DNA of 64,000 bases from Pezicula radicicola. Its lineage: Eukaryota > Ascomycota > Leotiomycetes > Helotiales > Dermateaceae. The stretch is taken from NCBI GenBank assembly GCA_003008705.1, contig PDUO01000042.1, positions 250,057 through 314,056 on the forward strand. The letters run 5' to 3'. A program made the translations under genes and the position numbers. The notes under the pieces were generated by a model. The model did not search any database. It saw nothing but the letters and a program-made list of their open reading frames with translations, and was not told the DNA's origin. Positions 11,131-25,691 of the stretch are shown here, piece after piece. The first letter of the stretch is position 1; every line of letters starts with the position of its first letter.

Positions 11131-12101
11131 TACCACCGCAAGTAGATGTCTATTTCTATTTATGGTAGGCAGTGGAAGTATGCAGGTTGATTGTTTGAAA
11201 AACTGTGATGTGGTTATGTGATGCATGTGACGGAGTTCAAAAGGAATATGAAATGCTAACAGAATCTGAAGAGGAAGGTTGGCTGGCACGGAGGTCATGT
11301 CATTGGGGAGACGGGAGAAACGGAAGAAACGGATTTAATAGAACGGGTGGGTCTTATTAAAGTAGACATATATGATAAAATGCCACATCTTTTCATTTTG
11401 AAATAAGGGCGGCCCTTCTCGTGAACTAAGCACGGCACCTTAAAGATAATTTTGTTAAAAGCACTTCTTCCTATTTAGCTAGGGATATGCTACATACATT
11501 CTATTTGATATATTTTAGTGTCTACCTAAATCAAGTGGGCTAATTTCGCTAGTTACAGTACTCTATTAGAGACTTAATACTTAAAGAGTAGTTGATGGAT
11601 TCTACCTTCAGAGACAGTCTTCCAAATCTCATTCTCAAATTCAATGTCATGAGGGATAACATGATAGTCTTTAGTCTAGTACAAATAAATATTCTCAATC
11701 CCACTTTCGAAGAAAAATATATACGCCACGATTCAAGCAAATGTCTAACTATAACCCTGTACAACCATGAAATCTAAAGAAAGAAAAAATAATCGAAATT
11801 GGGTATAAGTCTTGCGACTTTGTATATCTAAGACTTGCCTCGCGTGGCTCGCTACCCCTATTCTGACATCGTTAAAGAATAAGAGAGAATGCGGCATAGC
11901 AGGACAGTATTGCCAAAACAGAAGAGAATAAATTGTACAGTCGTCCACGCACTTAAATTGTATAGCCAATTTCGCCACAAGCAAATTATCCATCCCAAGC
12001 AAATTGTGATTGATATCCCACCAAATTAGGAAACAAAGACACCAAGTAAAATGTGAGAATCTCAACAAGGTAATAAAAAAAGAAGAAACGAAGAGATATA
12101 G
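11131..12101. other. Convergent AT-rich intergenic region
   Basis: About 970 bases between the stops of the Naa50-like and RGS-like genes. Strongly AT-rich from about 11330, with no supported gene. The ends are presumed 3' untranslated regions. Confidence 0.5.
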
Positions 12102-13627
12102 CTAGTATAAATGTCCTCCAGGAACTGCCACAAATATGGCGGTGAGGACTCCGCCATAGAGAATAGCGCAGAGCATGGACTGGATGAAAATGGTGTCCTG
12201 AATCTGGCGAAGCGCGGGTTCTTCAATCCACACTTCCTTGTCGAAAACCTTGCGCACGATATTGCGGTTATCGTACTTGATAACCCACGGTTCATCCTCG
12301 TAGCTGTAGCCGGATCCGAAAGAATCCATCGAATCTCGCCCTTTGCACTCTTCCTCAGAATTTTCGAAAAGCTCCCATGGACGTAGGTGTCTATGGTGCA
12401 CACCATGCAGAACTACGCACATTCCCTTCCATCCGGCAATGAGCGTAGCAAGGCCGACAATATGAAGGATGATGGGTAGGACTCGCCAAGTACGGGGAAC
12501 ACCGCTCAAGGTTATTAGAATAGCTGCGACGATGCCGAATATCATTGCGCTAATGCCTAGGCCCCGAGCAAAGAGCCAGCGAGCTCGGTTGCCATTGCAG
12601 ATTGCCCAACGAATGAAGTTTCGGTGAGCTTGGTTGCGGAGACTTTCTTCGATAGTCCTGTGAACGGCTGCAAATACAGAAGGGTGGGTAGTGTATTCGA
12701 GAGCACGCATGACCGCATAGCGCTGACGGGATGATAGATTGAGCTCACGAGAAGAACCCTCTGCAATATAAGTGCCAATCACACGTTCAATTTCCTCGCG
12801 GAATGGTTGGATGGTGACTGTGTTCTGTAAGTAAGGCGTCAACTGACTTTGAGGTAATGATTGAGCAACTTACAAGGCTTCTTCAATCCTAAAGTCTTGA
12901 AAGCTTCGATGGCTTGCTGACGGTACGTATCTGCATTGGATGGTGCGTTGGTTGATGCAGCCTTAAGCGAGCCCATTGAATCCCAAGGATTATCTCTTGC
13001 CTTTTGAGATCCGACATCAGCTGTTCCTGGTGGTGTCCCGAACGGATCTCCTCGCTTTTCCGCCGATGGAAGCTTGAATTCATCTGCGAAATCAGTCCCT
13101 TTGAGGATTTCCGCTGCTTCTTTTGCCGACTTCCTCATCATCTTCTTCTTAGCAGATGCCTGAGCTTGAGCTTCTTGTAGGGCAGCATTCTGTTGTGCTT
13201 GGGTCCATTCTGGTGCAAGTTGCGTCTTGACCTTGCTGGCTTCGTTGAAGCGTTTGGTATAATCGCGGTGCCAAAGGAAGAATTGTAGGTTTTCTGCTGC
13301 TCGCTCGACGTGGAGGAGGTAGTTCATGAAATCTCGAGTAGTGCAAGGCTATGTCCATGTTAGTTGGTAGGATTCTCAACAAGATTACTGTTGAGGAAGG
13401 AGGCATGGCCCAGATACGTGGAAGCTGGCTTGAGAAGGACTGGGTCGACTTACAGGGCAAGTACCCCCGTCAATGATTTTTTCAAAAGCCAATGCGTCGG
13501 GAATACCTCCTGCGAGGTTGGTATGGGAAGAGCTCTCACTCTGGTACTCCTTATCTGAGTCGGTAGCTTCAGTACTCGTATAACCACCAACATATGCTGG
13601 TCGGCGGTAGCTAAGGTTGTACACCAT
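12102..13627 (-). CDS. RGS-domain membrane protein, Rax1-like
   Basis: Minus-strand exons 13454-13627, 12874-13348 and 12102-12817 (introns 105 and 56 bases) give 454 residues. The N-terminal two thirds form an RGS-type helical domain: GGIPDALAFEKIIDGGTCP, CTTRDFMNYLLHVERAAENLQF cut as DFMNYLLHVERAAENLQF with LWHRDYTKRF, then after a charged insert FTIQPFREEIERVIGTYI, LNLSSRQRYAVMRALEYTTHPSVF. The C-terminus has three likely membrane segments (around WLFARGLGISAMIFGIV, VLPIILHIVGLATLIAGW and MLCAILYGGVLTAIFVAV). RGS plus three terminal membrane spans is the Rax1 layout (bud-site selection in yeast; RgsB-type in aspergilli). G-alpha regulation is inferred. The start is the first ATG after an upstream in-frame TTG. 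Confidence 0.8.
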
Positions 13628-16244
13628 CTTGTCGGACGTAGTATACAAGCTTGCAGGGCGGGAAAAGGGAAGATTCGGGAGAAGAGGAAAGAGTGAACAA
13701 AACTTTCTGAATATAGAGTAGATGAGGCGTAGGGCGGAGAAATATAAACTTGGGAGCGGGTTGTAGGCGAGGCGACTTCGACAAAGGGTAGGTAGTAGGT
13801 AAGGTAGTAGGTACCTACGGAAGAGCTACAACTTCGGCAATGCCAAGCAACCCGACCCAACTTGCTGGATGTGCTGTGTAATCTTACAACTAACTGCAGA
13901 ACTCTGCAGCAGCACGTCGTGTTCAAGTACTTTCGAAGCATGCCCCTGCTAGCTATTGACTTAGTCGCTATGGTGGTTGTTTTATTTTCATGCAAAGCAG
14001 AGCACACTTCCTCTCCTTCCTCTTGTTCTGCCTCTTCTTTACTCGCTGGAGCTTTCTTAGTAAAGGCGGGTCGCCAGAGGCAGACATCTTGCCCAGTAGA
14101 GTTGCAATTGAGTACACCACCATTGATCCAGACATCTTCCATGCAATTGACGCGCAAGGAGATACTGACGGGGATCGATAATCAGCTCCAGCTTATCCTT
14201 GATAGACAGCCACGCCTTAACCAAAGGGGCCTCGCCTTGGAAACCATTGTATGGTCGATAGCATTTAGCATGTCTCCCACGCCTCGAACAAGACACAGAC
14301 GAGTTTGGTAGCGCCGTTCTGCAAGTAAAACACCAAAACTGCTGGTGCGCGAACTTGCTAGTGTAACCCCACAATCTGCCACTAGCAGTATGGGGAGGCG
14401 TGAGAGGGTCCAGAAACGGAGAGGCAGAGGCGCATCTGCGTGCGATGCATCATGCGAATTGCCTTTGCTCACGCAGCATCGACCTGCAGACTCGAACTCT
14501 AAGGCCAGCATCAAACGCAGTTCTTGTGTACCTCCTGTACCTCCCACGCCCCCAGCACTTCATCAGTGCGTGAACGCCTTCTAAGGGAGGCATTTAGTGT
14601 TGTGGGCGCATCACTGCATCAGATCATATGGAGCTGATAGAGTACCTATTGCGAGGAGACGTCTTGCACTATTCGCTGAGTGGCCACAGAGAGATGCATG
14701 GGCCCGGTAGAGGTCGATGGACTAGATGGACTAACTGTCTTCACGAAGACTATCCCCCACCATCTCTTCTGGACAAACATTTCGGTGGTGGAAAGTCGTC
14801 ACCTGCCAGCTTCTTGGGGAACGAATACCTACGTAGCACAGCTACGTCAAAAAGGGATGTGCAAAGAAGATCCCTGCTCGTCGATCATCCGGCAATCTGG
14901 ACATCTAACTAGCAACCGAGATCATAGACTAGACCTACATTATTCTCCTTCCTTTTCCTTCCCGCAATGTGATATCTTGCGTCAAAGTCAACGTAGCCTC
15001 AACAAAAGGGCAGTTGCTCCGCTTGCCAGTTCGCTTTCCCCTGAAAGACATCGTCTAGTGATATACTTGTAACACTACAGGGGGTAGAGATTTCTCCCGC
15101 TCTGTGTTTTGTTCTACATTGTACCCAACTTTCCCTGGCGCCCAATCAATATGTATTTCGGGAATAATCAAATTTGGAGACTTTTGAGGAGTATGGGAAA
15201 ATCGTAGCGGGGAGCTGCATATGCGGCACCATCATCTAAAGTCGTTGTCCAGTCAATACAGTAGCTCGGCCGGTCTGGTCAGATTCTGTTCCTGATCCCA
15301 AGACTTTGGGACAGATAATCGAGAACGGTGCTTTTGCTTTGGCGATGCTGTCAATTTGCCAATCAAAAAGCAAGTATGAACTCAGATAATGGGTCTTCTA
15401 CAGCATACCTAGGACGTTAAGATAAACTTGAAAAGAGTCTTGCAGTTCTCGCCTCAGCCAAATCGTCGATTAACCAACCACGATTCTATGAGCACTGAAG
15501 ATCTCGGAAGCCGGAAGCAATCAAGGAGAGAGAGACATGATGGTTCCACAGTGGGATACAGATTCTGCGCTATTAGGTATGCACGCGTCTTCCTCGTGAG
15601 CGTCCAACACCGGTTCATATGGAACATGATCTATCATTTTATCGCTAGAGCTATCTTCTGCGTTTTCCCGCTTTTTGGACATAAACCTTTTTTTTTTACG
15701 AAGGTTGTTTCTCACTATGTATGATATAGACTTTCACATCATTTCAAATATTGCATCACATTCCTTTTCTAGAACTCTTTGTACCATTTCCCATTGTCAT
15801 GAAATTTAGGAAGCGCCCCCGTGTACCTCCACAAGGCAAAATCCAAGCCCAACAAACTTAGCAGCACTTGCAAAGATGACTGCCTATTTTGCTATAGCCA
15901 AACTTTTTGATATTCGCCCCATGTCTTACACTAGGTTTCTCTTGAAATGACTCTTGTATATGAAGCTTTGTCCTCCTAGATTACTTTGGTGTCATCTATG
16001 ATGCTGCGATAATGCCATCCTCAATCAACGGCCATGTTAGAGGACTCTCGTGGCTCAAAGGTGTAGCGAGAATAGATCATTCAACCATTCCATTCCATTG
16101 TGTTCTTTCTTCCTTTCCTGGTTACTTTTCTTGCTTTTATTTTGTTTCTTTGTTTATCATTATATTTTGGAGGTGATCTGCTAGTCTCGTGAATGAGACG
16201 GCATTCACAACTATTCATACTAGCCACCACTTCTGCAATATGAA
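13628..16244. other. Gene-poor region between RGS-like and DUF1348 genes
   Basis: 2.6 kb without a supported gene. The first few hundred bases are the RGS-like promoter. Open frames of 100-235 codons occur around 13450-14550 on both strands, but they overlap one another and lack recognisable motifs or codon pattern. From about 15300 the DNA becomes AT-rich. Confidence 0.45.
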
Positions 16245-16988
16245 TTACCAATGTTTTTCCTCAATCGCAACCTCATTAACATTAACACCATCTTTAAACC
16301 ATCTCTCTTCATCAGTAATCTTTACATCATTCCCACTCATCTGTCTCTTTTTCATACGTCCATCTTCTGCAAAGGTCCAGTCTTCGAGACCATAACATCT
16401 CCACCATTGACCAGCGGTGTCATGCCACCTACGTACTTTAGATTAGTAGTCTATCCCAATAAGATCTCAAGAAGGGATGTCTAGTAGTTCACTTACTCAT
16501 ACCAAAATTGGACGGCAATCTATGTCGGTAAATAAATCATTAGTATGATTTCAAAGATGGCAGAGATACCTCTTGACAAAGATAAAAGTGAAGTACATAG
16601 TACATACTTTATTTTCTGTAAAAGCAAACAATTCCTTTCTTAATCGGTACCCGTTTTCAATGGACCACTTCTTGGTTAAGAAGGCTTCGATTTCATCGTG
16701 CCCCTTCAGGAAAGTATCTCGATTTCGCCAGATTGAATCTGGGGTGTAGCCGTTCTTTACTATTGCTGGATTCCTAGGTTATGTTGTTATTTCTTTTTGT
16801 CTGAGTATCAACATCTTCCGCCTTCTCGTTCTAATTTTCTTGGTTGGATTTGACAGGAAAATGGAAAGTTGGAAAACTCACTTGGTATTCCAAAGATCTT
16901 GCGCGGCTTTTACTTTCTTTTGAGCTGTTTCTCGCGTGAATGGTGGGTAGGGTGGTTTATCGGTGGAAGTAGAAAGTGTTGTTGACAT
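16245..16988 (-). CDS. DUF1348 / NTF2-like protein
   Basis: Four minus-strand exons, 16882-16988, 16608-16773, 16497-16519 (23 bases) and 16245-16428, with introns of 108, 88 and 68 bases, join to 159 residues. The product is a clear DUF1348 protein (SnoaL/NTF2-like fold): PPYPPFTRETAQKKVKAAQ, DLWNT, YTPDSIWRNRDTFLKG, EIEAFLTKKWSIENGYRLRK, ELFAFTENKIAVQFWYEWHD and GQWWRCYGLEDW. The family is widespread in fungi and bacteria; a catalytic role is not established to my knowledge. No single open frame here exceeds about 60 codons, so it is easy to miss. It is the only gene in about 6.6 kb, and it is intact by every splice junction. Confidence 0.88.
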
Positions 16989-17516
16989 TTTTCTGAGGTT
17001 TGAAGGGAGGATTTGGTTTGATGGTGTTTGCTATGATAAATCAAGTAGCAAGTGATAATCTATTCTCTGTAAATGATTTATATACGAAAATTATCTTCTC
17101 TACGCCCTTCGAGTGACAAGACGAAGTAAGCCGCGGAGATACTCGAGACTTGAAAACTTCTAGATGTTTTTAGTTATAATATAAAATCGGATATCTGGGT
17201 GATATAGTACACTGTAAGACGTCTAGAAATTCGGAACGGAGACTTCGCGCAAACTGTTGCCTTGTGCCTTGTTGATTATGTGGAAAATAGAGAGGTTGGT
17301 GAATGATGAAGTGGTGAAGCCGAATCTGTCCCGAGTTTACTCCAGGGAGAGTTACACTACTACCCAGTGAAGGGATTTGAAATACAGTACAGTAATGGGA
17401 TTTTGTTTGTGATGAGTCTCAAAAGGGATTTGAAATTGAAAATTTAGATTGTCCTATTGTGTTCATGAATGATTTAGGATTTGTTTAGGAAGGGGGGTTG
17501 TTAATGTGATATGAAG

Positions 17517-17524
17517 TGACGTCA
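17517..17524. promoter_or_regulatory. Palindromic CRE (TGACGTCA)
   Basis: Perfect CRE 529 bases upstream of the DUF1348 start codon. Function is inferred from the motif only; the site is far from the gene and could be chance. Confidence 0.3.
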
Positions 17525-19580
17525 TTGATGCTGAGTAACTAGCTTCCTAGTATCTAGGGATAGGACACTAATTACTTAACTACACAAGGTACTTATTTAT
17601 GTTCTTAATAGTGGCATTTTCGGGCTTACTTTTTCGTGCTTCAATACTTTAGTGTTCTTCTTTAATAATCGTTCACAGTAAGATCAGTAAGATATATGTA
17701 GAAATGAACTTACTATAATTGAATTTGTGCTTAACTGTTAAGTACAAAAACACGAACAAGTAACTGACTTGATCTGAGTGACTCAGCAGCTGTTTAGTTA
17801 TACTACTATTACTTACATAGCTACCCATATTAAATATCATTCCTTCACGAACACCTTGTGCTTTATCTGAAAATTTATTGGATAAGTTGCAGATTTATTG
17901 ATAGTTGTAGAGTATTGCGTGCTAGGTAGCCTTGGGAGACACAATTCAGTGTTTAGAGTAGCCAACGACTGTGTAAGCAGCAGGGACCATTTAAAACCTA
18001 GTTAAAAGCAATCTAAAAGGAGTAGAATTTTCAACATATCATTTACCAAAGAGGACAACAAACTTGCATTTTAACAGAAGCAATGGGCAATTTGAGGGGG
18101 AGTTACTAACGTTCGAAAGACCTAGTCTAAATATAATACAAAATTGTGTATTTACTGCTAACTTAGCTTTAAGGTAGTCAATCTGTATTAAGGATTTTTG
18201 AACAAACTAGGCTGTGATATGTACGATCACACAATTATAACTTGAACTAAGATGCAACAGCCGACAAGGAAGATTTCTTTGACATGGGTTTTCTTATGAT
18301 CTATTTTGGTAAAAGTGATGTAATGGTTTCGTGGATAGTCTTATTCACTCTTTGTGGCAGCTTCGCTGGATCGCTGGGTTGCTCGACAAGGGGACTCCTT
18401 TAGCTCCCATTGATGGAAATGTGTTCTTCGAGGTTCTGATAGTTTGTATCTTCCTCTGCAGGAGAGGTTTATCTTTGGATTCTGCATAGATTTTAGTAGA
18501 GTCAGATACTTGAATGTGTATTGGTGCGTAAACTTGCCATCTTTGCTACCCCTTGGGTAAATCTCTATGTTTTATTTGATGTTAGCATTGAAAGGACTAG
18601 CTAAGTATCCCGTCCGCATGCCACTAAGGATTTGAGAATTATCTTGCTTGCCTAGTTCGGACTCTTTTAACTCTTTCTATTAGGACTTCGCCTCAGTTTT
18701 TAGAAGTACTTGTACCTCCTGCTATAACTTTGGCTGTGGTAGGGATGAGCAAAATGAGTTGGCTGCTTTAGATCTTGATAGGAAAGAATAGAAGAAGAGT
18801 ATAATGTGTTTATAGGAGAAGACGAGCTTCCACCTGTACATGGTATCCTCCTACGAACCTTTAGCTCTGTAAGTAGAGTCTAGAGAGTAAAGATAAGCTT
18901 ATATAATGTAAATTTTCTCCTTGTCGCTAACCGCCACTTCGACTCGTCACATCGCCGCTACCTACACCTTCAGATTTCCGACCTTATTATTCCATCTCTC
19001 TGATCGTCCGATCCCTACAACCCGTAGATTTTGGCGACTACCCTAGGGCGCAAACACCGTGGAGGACTGCTACTAGGGAATTACGCATACACAATCGAGT
19101 ATAAGGTCGGATGTACACTAGGCACAACACCTAGTCGAGATAATACAAAGGAGGCAGCGAGGAGAGAGTGTAATCTGGCTACTCTCAAGGACAGTGTCTA
19201 GATTGGTACCGGGCAGAGGTTTCTATATTTCTAAGGAAAACATTCTAATATAGCGATTTTCCGTAATTGATGACAATAGTACCCATAGCTTATGTGCAGG
19301 AATGTTGTCACCCTAAATTTTTACAGGCCACCCTAAGTCCTCGTAAAATATTAAATTAAATAATACCTTGCTTAGTATATTGTGTTTATTTCTTGCTTAG
19401 TCGTGGTAGAAAAATCTACTTTATATGAACTTGTAAATAACTACCTCTCTTGCTAGCAATTCTAAAATTTAGAAGATTATAACAGGATAAGGCTCGCTTA
19501 GGTTCAATGTGCATTTTATGCTCGCTTAGAGAATTCCTAGCGACATGTAAAACTCCTATCCATATTAGGTATGTACTTAC

Positions 19581-19597
19581 TTAGGGTTTAGGGTTAG
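19581..19597 (+). repeat. Short interstitial telomere-like repeat
   Basis: TTAGGG-TTTAGGG-TTAG within AT-rich DNA. TTAGGG is the telomere unit of filamentous fungi. Only about 2.5 degenerate units are present. Confidence 0.5.
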
Positions 19598-20241
19598 TGT
19601 ATACCTGACTTATCTTTATAAGCATAAGTATCCTCCTTTAAACATCCTATTAGAATATAGTAATTGCTTTCTGTGGCTGTTACTGTATATACAAAATTTT
19701 GGTATTGTTTTTTTTTTAAAGAAGCCATACAGTGGAGTCTACGGCTGAATATTCGAAATGTTAAATTAGGGAAACAAGATTGGGGTTTAGAGAGTGTATG
19801 ACGTTATCTACTGCTCGGTTCTGCTATGAGATTTTGTTAGAGAGGGAAGGTGAAAGGATTTTGATGTAAAGTAATTGCTTTAGTACATTGGGACAAGTAA
19901 ATAGGCGAGATACTGTATAGAGTAAAAGGTAAATAGTAAAACATAACTACAATTTCGTGATACCTTTTGCCTCCCAAAAAGGTAGACAAGCAACCACCTG
20001 TTTCATAAAGCTAATTCAATATAGACAGAGAATCATAACCGAAGAACATATATACAAAAAAGCTAACAATAAAACAAACAAACTCCACACAACCAAAAAC
20101 CCCCAGTCATGGTGGAATGCAAATCCTCTAAAACCAAAAGCCAAAGCCAAAAGATAGCCCGCCTTTTTACCCAGAAACCAAAAGCCAACAACGAATTGAA
20201 CATTTCAACCAACTAATCCGAGTAAGTAAGCAAGTGATTGC

Positions 20242-22249
<2,008 letters not shown>

Positions 22250-22278
22250 CTACCAAAATATAGACGGAAGTAGAAGAG

Positions 22279-22286
22279 CCTTTATA
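22279..22286 (-). promoter_or_regulatory. Possible TATA box of GMC oxidoreductase gene
   Basis: TATAAAGG on the minus strand, 108 bases upstream of the GMC oxidoreductase start codon. Position and sequence fit a TATA element. Confidence 0.4.
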
Positions 22287-25200
22287 TGGTTATACCACAG
22301 TTACGTTAACAACGTGCTACTTGCCGCGGGTGTTACATACTGGGTTAGTAGACCGAGGTGCTGTGCATTTTGCTATAGCAAAAGCAGACCCCCTGGGGAT
22401 AGAAACATGACTAGAAGTTCGAAAGAAGGTCCCAAGAAACAGTTACCAAAGCTACTCAATCTCCGACGTGGCAGTAATGACAAGGGCCCTGAACACAGCG
22501 CTGTATTTGCCAGAAGTTCGGCCTTGTCGGAATCGTCATTGTAGCGGAGCCATTCTTCTGGGCTTATTATTGTTCAATGTCCTTGCTGTTTGGCTCAACA
22601 CCCTGCCCCTAGGCTGACCAACAGCTTTGGCAGCTCGCATAATGCGATGCGGACGATTGCCCTGTCCTTGTACGAAGGAGATCTCAAACTCTATTTAGTG
22701 TGCTTTTCCCGCAACTTTAAAGAAGAATCCAACGACAATAATAGCCGCGCAGTGGAAGCGTTGCCATTGTTGAGACTTGATGAAAGGCGAAATTTCGCGG
22801 AAACTAGGGCCTACCGATGCCCTGACTCCTCTCTGTATCAAGATAAACTTGATTGATAGTGAAGCATGATCGTATAGAGGCCGCCCGTGTATGGCCAATG
22901 TCACTACCTCCACCAGATATCTCCAGTCGAAGGCTCAGCAAGCTTCGTAGCCCTAATCTCGGTCAGTTTTCGGGAGCCGCCAGCCCGGCCTACCGGCTAC
23001 TTACACTGTACGTACTGTACGGAAGCATAGCACAGGCTGCTTGTAGGCCGTTGTCCCCGTCGATACTCCGGAGAATAACGCTGCACCATGGCCAGTGGGG
23101 AGAGGGTCGAGTAGTGGATTGATACAGTACTGGACTTATCACTTGTTTATATTGAACTCTAATAGACGACCAAAAGGCACAGCTCAAAGTGGTATCCAGC
23201 GGCATTGTTTCCTTCTTAGGAAGAAGGCGCGAGGGTACTTCGTATGCTCGCCAGAGTCACCACGTTGTTCTAGAAGCAATGAGTCCTCTGCAGCCTTTGC
23301 ACACTGTCTTATTTCCAGCGCATATGAGACCCCGGAGAATATATATCGCACGTGGAAAGACAGCTTGCGTAGGCCATGTTCCTTGAAGATTTGCTTGGAT
23401 GTGGATTCTGCAAAATGTTGAAGGGAGGTGACCTGCTGGAGTCTTGAGATGAAGTTCGATTTGGATTCGAGAGAAGAGCGTCCACGCATCTGGTCATTCT
23501 AGTTGCCAAGAAGGAAACAAACAAGGATTGTTTGCATTGAAGGAAGATAAACAAAAAGAGATGAAAAGTCGGTGCCGTTCCCCACAATGAATGGAGTCCA
23601 CGTCCGGAGCACGCAACAACTATTTTCGCGGGGCCGCGGTACATACAGTAATCATATCAGTCGCTCTCAGCAAAGCTTGAGATCTGAAGGTTCTGTCAAG
23701 CTTTCGCCAGAAGAGATGAAAGGAGCAGACACAAAGTATATCGTCTGCACATCATCCATGAAAGTTCAGATGTTTCTTCGATCACAGAACTTTATTACCC
23801 AAGGACCATCGTCAGCCCAGGCCTGTTGTTTTCAGTTTGGTCCACTTGGTGAACTGCGCGAGGAGGGGCTGGCGAAACGCCAGAAAATGTCCTGGCTTTG
23901 GTGCAATTGTGTGTAAACTCCGCTGTACGCAGGGGAAGTTTTTCTTGTGCGAAGAACTCAAGCTGTGGAGGTGTAAGGAGTTGAATTGTTAAGGAGTGAT
24001 GCCAAGTTCATTTCAATGCAACGAGTGTTGTACTTCTTCTGAATTGTATATGCTGTTCTTTCTGCATATCCCACCTGCTGGGTTGGGCTATCCATGAGCC
24101 TTGTAAAGTTTGTAGAGCAAGACTCTTGCTGTGGAAGGATGTTCTGTAAAGCGCGATGGCGCCAGAAGGTAGTTGCCACCTTTTTTTAGCACAATTCGTT
24201 CAAGTAAAAAGGATCTATTTTGCGATGACTGGGTCTTTGAAGAGTGTTGTGCATTTATGTAAGCTGCTCTTTCTTCATCTGGTTCATATAATCGTCTGCC
24301 ATGCTGTGAATAACTTTGTCGAGTTTGTAGAGCAACTGTCTTGCTGGCAAGGACATACCACCTACCAAAAGGTTAGATTTTCTTCAGCATAGTTTATTTG
24401 TTGTGCTATATTTTATCTATTATTATAGATAACTTACTAGTTACTGTTTCTATCCTGAGTACTCTGTACTGAAGGGAAATATAGTTGTTAAATATTTTAG
24501 GACTACTAATGAATCTTACCTACCTAGGTAGACTCAAGGCCACGGGCGGCAGCGAGCGCTGCCATCGAGTACTCACCTTACCAATCTTTCTAACTGTTAA
24601 ACTACAAGATGTGATCGAGTCGAAACTAATTAAACAGCCCAACTTTATTTTACCTCATCCCAACATAATTTTTAAGACTTGAAGGATGAGAAGTAGACAT
24701 AGTGAGGTACTAGCGTGACAAGTGTCACTGTAATTGTCAACACGAATATTTTAGCAACGCAATTGAAACCTATCTAAATAGGTACAAGCAAAGGCTGTTT
24801 GTTAAAGTGGTTTGTGTTGTGGTCTATGTTCATAAAAGAGAAATTGTATAGTGTAGTAGGATAGAGCATTAGTTGTTAAAAAGGAAACTTAATAAGGACT
24901 CAACGGGATAGGATGGGTTGTAGCAAGATAAAAATATAACAAGTTTATCTCTATTACAAACTTTCCTTACTCTACCCTAATGCCTAAACCACATCACACT
25001 ACAGCATAAGTAACAAACAATCTATCTACCCCCAACCCCCTCTATAACCCTATGTATATATATTAGCTCGGTCGGGTATATTTCTATTATTGTCACATCA
25101 TTCGTTTTAACAATAAAATCAATGCTTGTTACACTAGTGTACAGCACAATTATCTTCGCCTTACAAAGCGTAGTTACGTTACTGCTTGAGTGTGCTTTTA

Positions 25201-25691
25201 ACAGTTAGAACATTAGAATTCAGCGTCCGGTCTTCATCGGCAGTAGATTATATATTCATGGGCTTCTGCTGTTGCTCTTGTAGGATCTGCATCTTTGGCT
25301 GTTGATAATGCTGAAGACTAGGTTGAGCATATGTTTGAATTTTAGAGAGCCTACTGTGTAGGGTTCAAAGCATCCACTGTCTAGAAAATACACAAGGACA
25401 GAAAGGCTTCGTAGTGGATGTAGGTAAAGGATATAATCCTAATTCTTCATTCTTCATTTCTCGTTCCTCATTCTCATGCTCTCGTAACTATAATTCTAGG
25501 GGACTGTATGCCAAAGCAATGCAATAGGGGGTATCTCATCAAACACAGTCGTCTCCGCCAGAAAAGAAAAATATGCATCAAACGCCTTCTTCCATAACCC
25601 AAACTTCACGATCCAATGCACCAATATTCACAGTCATTCAAAGTCATCCAGGAGGAGACTTCTTGCGACAATACCTCCATACTCGCACCTA
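22287..25691. other. Intergenic region, upper part ordinary, lower part AT-rich
   Basis: 3.4 kb without a supported gene. 22290-24000 has ordinary base composition but only short, overlapping open frames. 24000-24400 has two degenerate copies of a short unit (24098 and 24315). From about 24390 to 25500 it is strongly AT-rich. The end is the 3' flank of the thaumatin-like gene. Confidence 0.45.
24098..24354 (-). repeat. Pair of degenerate direct repeats
   Basis: The block agtttgtagagcaa plus a following cttgct lies at about 24107-24130 and again near 24322-24345, a spacing of about 213 bases, with similar flanks. On the minus strand both read LLYKL followed by D or Y and K. This may be a duplicated relic of a coding sequence. 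Confidence 0.4.

Larger units (their letters stand above)
16989..20241. other. AT-rich gene-poor region
   Basis: 3.25 kb strongly AT-rich, no supported gene. It holds a CRE near 17517, a short telomere-like block at 19581 and a less AT-rich island at about 18340-19210 that could be a decayed mobile element. In that island I found neither a coding frame nor paired terminal repeats. C-to-T decay by repeat-induced point mutation would fit but was not computed. Confidence 0.45.

Noticed and set aside
13450..14157. 235-codon minus-strand open frame
   Set aside because: It overlaps the first exon and promoter of the RGS-like gene in another frame, has odd composition and no recognisable motif.
14182..15072. 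Several 80-130 codon open frames on both strands
   Set aside because: Mutually overlapping, no conserved motif and no splice logic; expected by chance in this moderately GC-rich stretch.
18840..19130. Candidate LTR and primer-binding site
   Set aside because: Some words resemble an LTR/primer junction, but there is no second LTR, no target duplication and no coding frame.
19300..19345. Transposon-end-like caccctaa words (near 19308 and 19330)
   Set aside because: Both copies have the same orientation, no inverted partner was found, and no transposase frame lies nearby.
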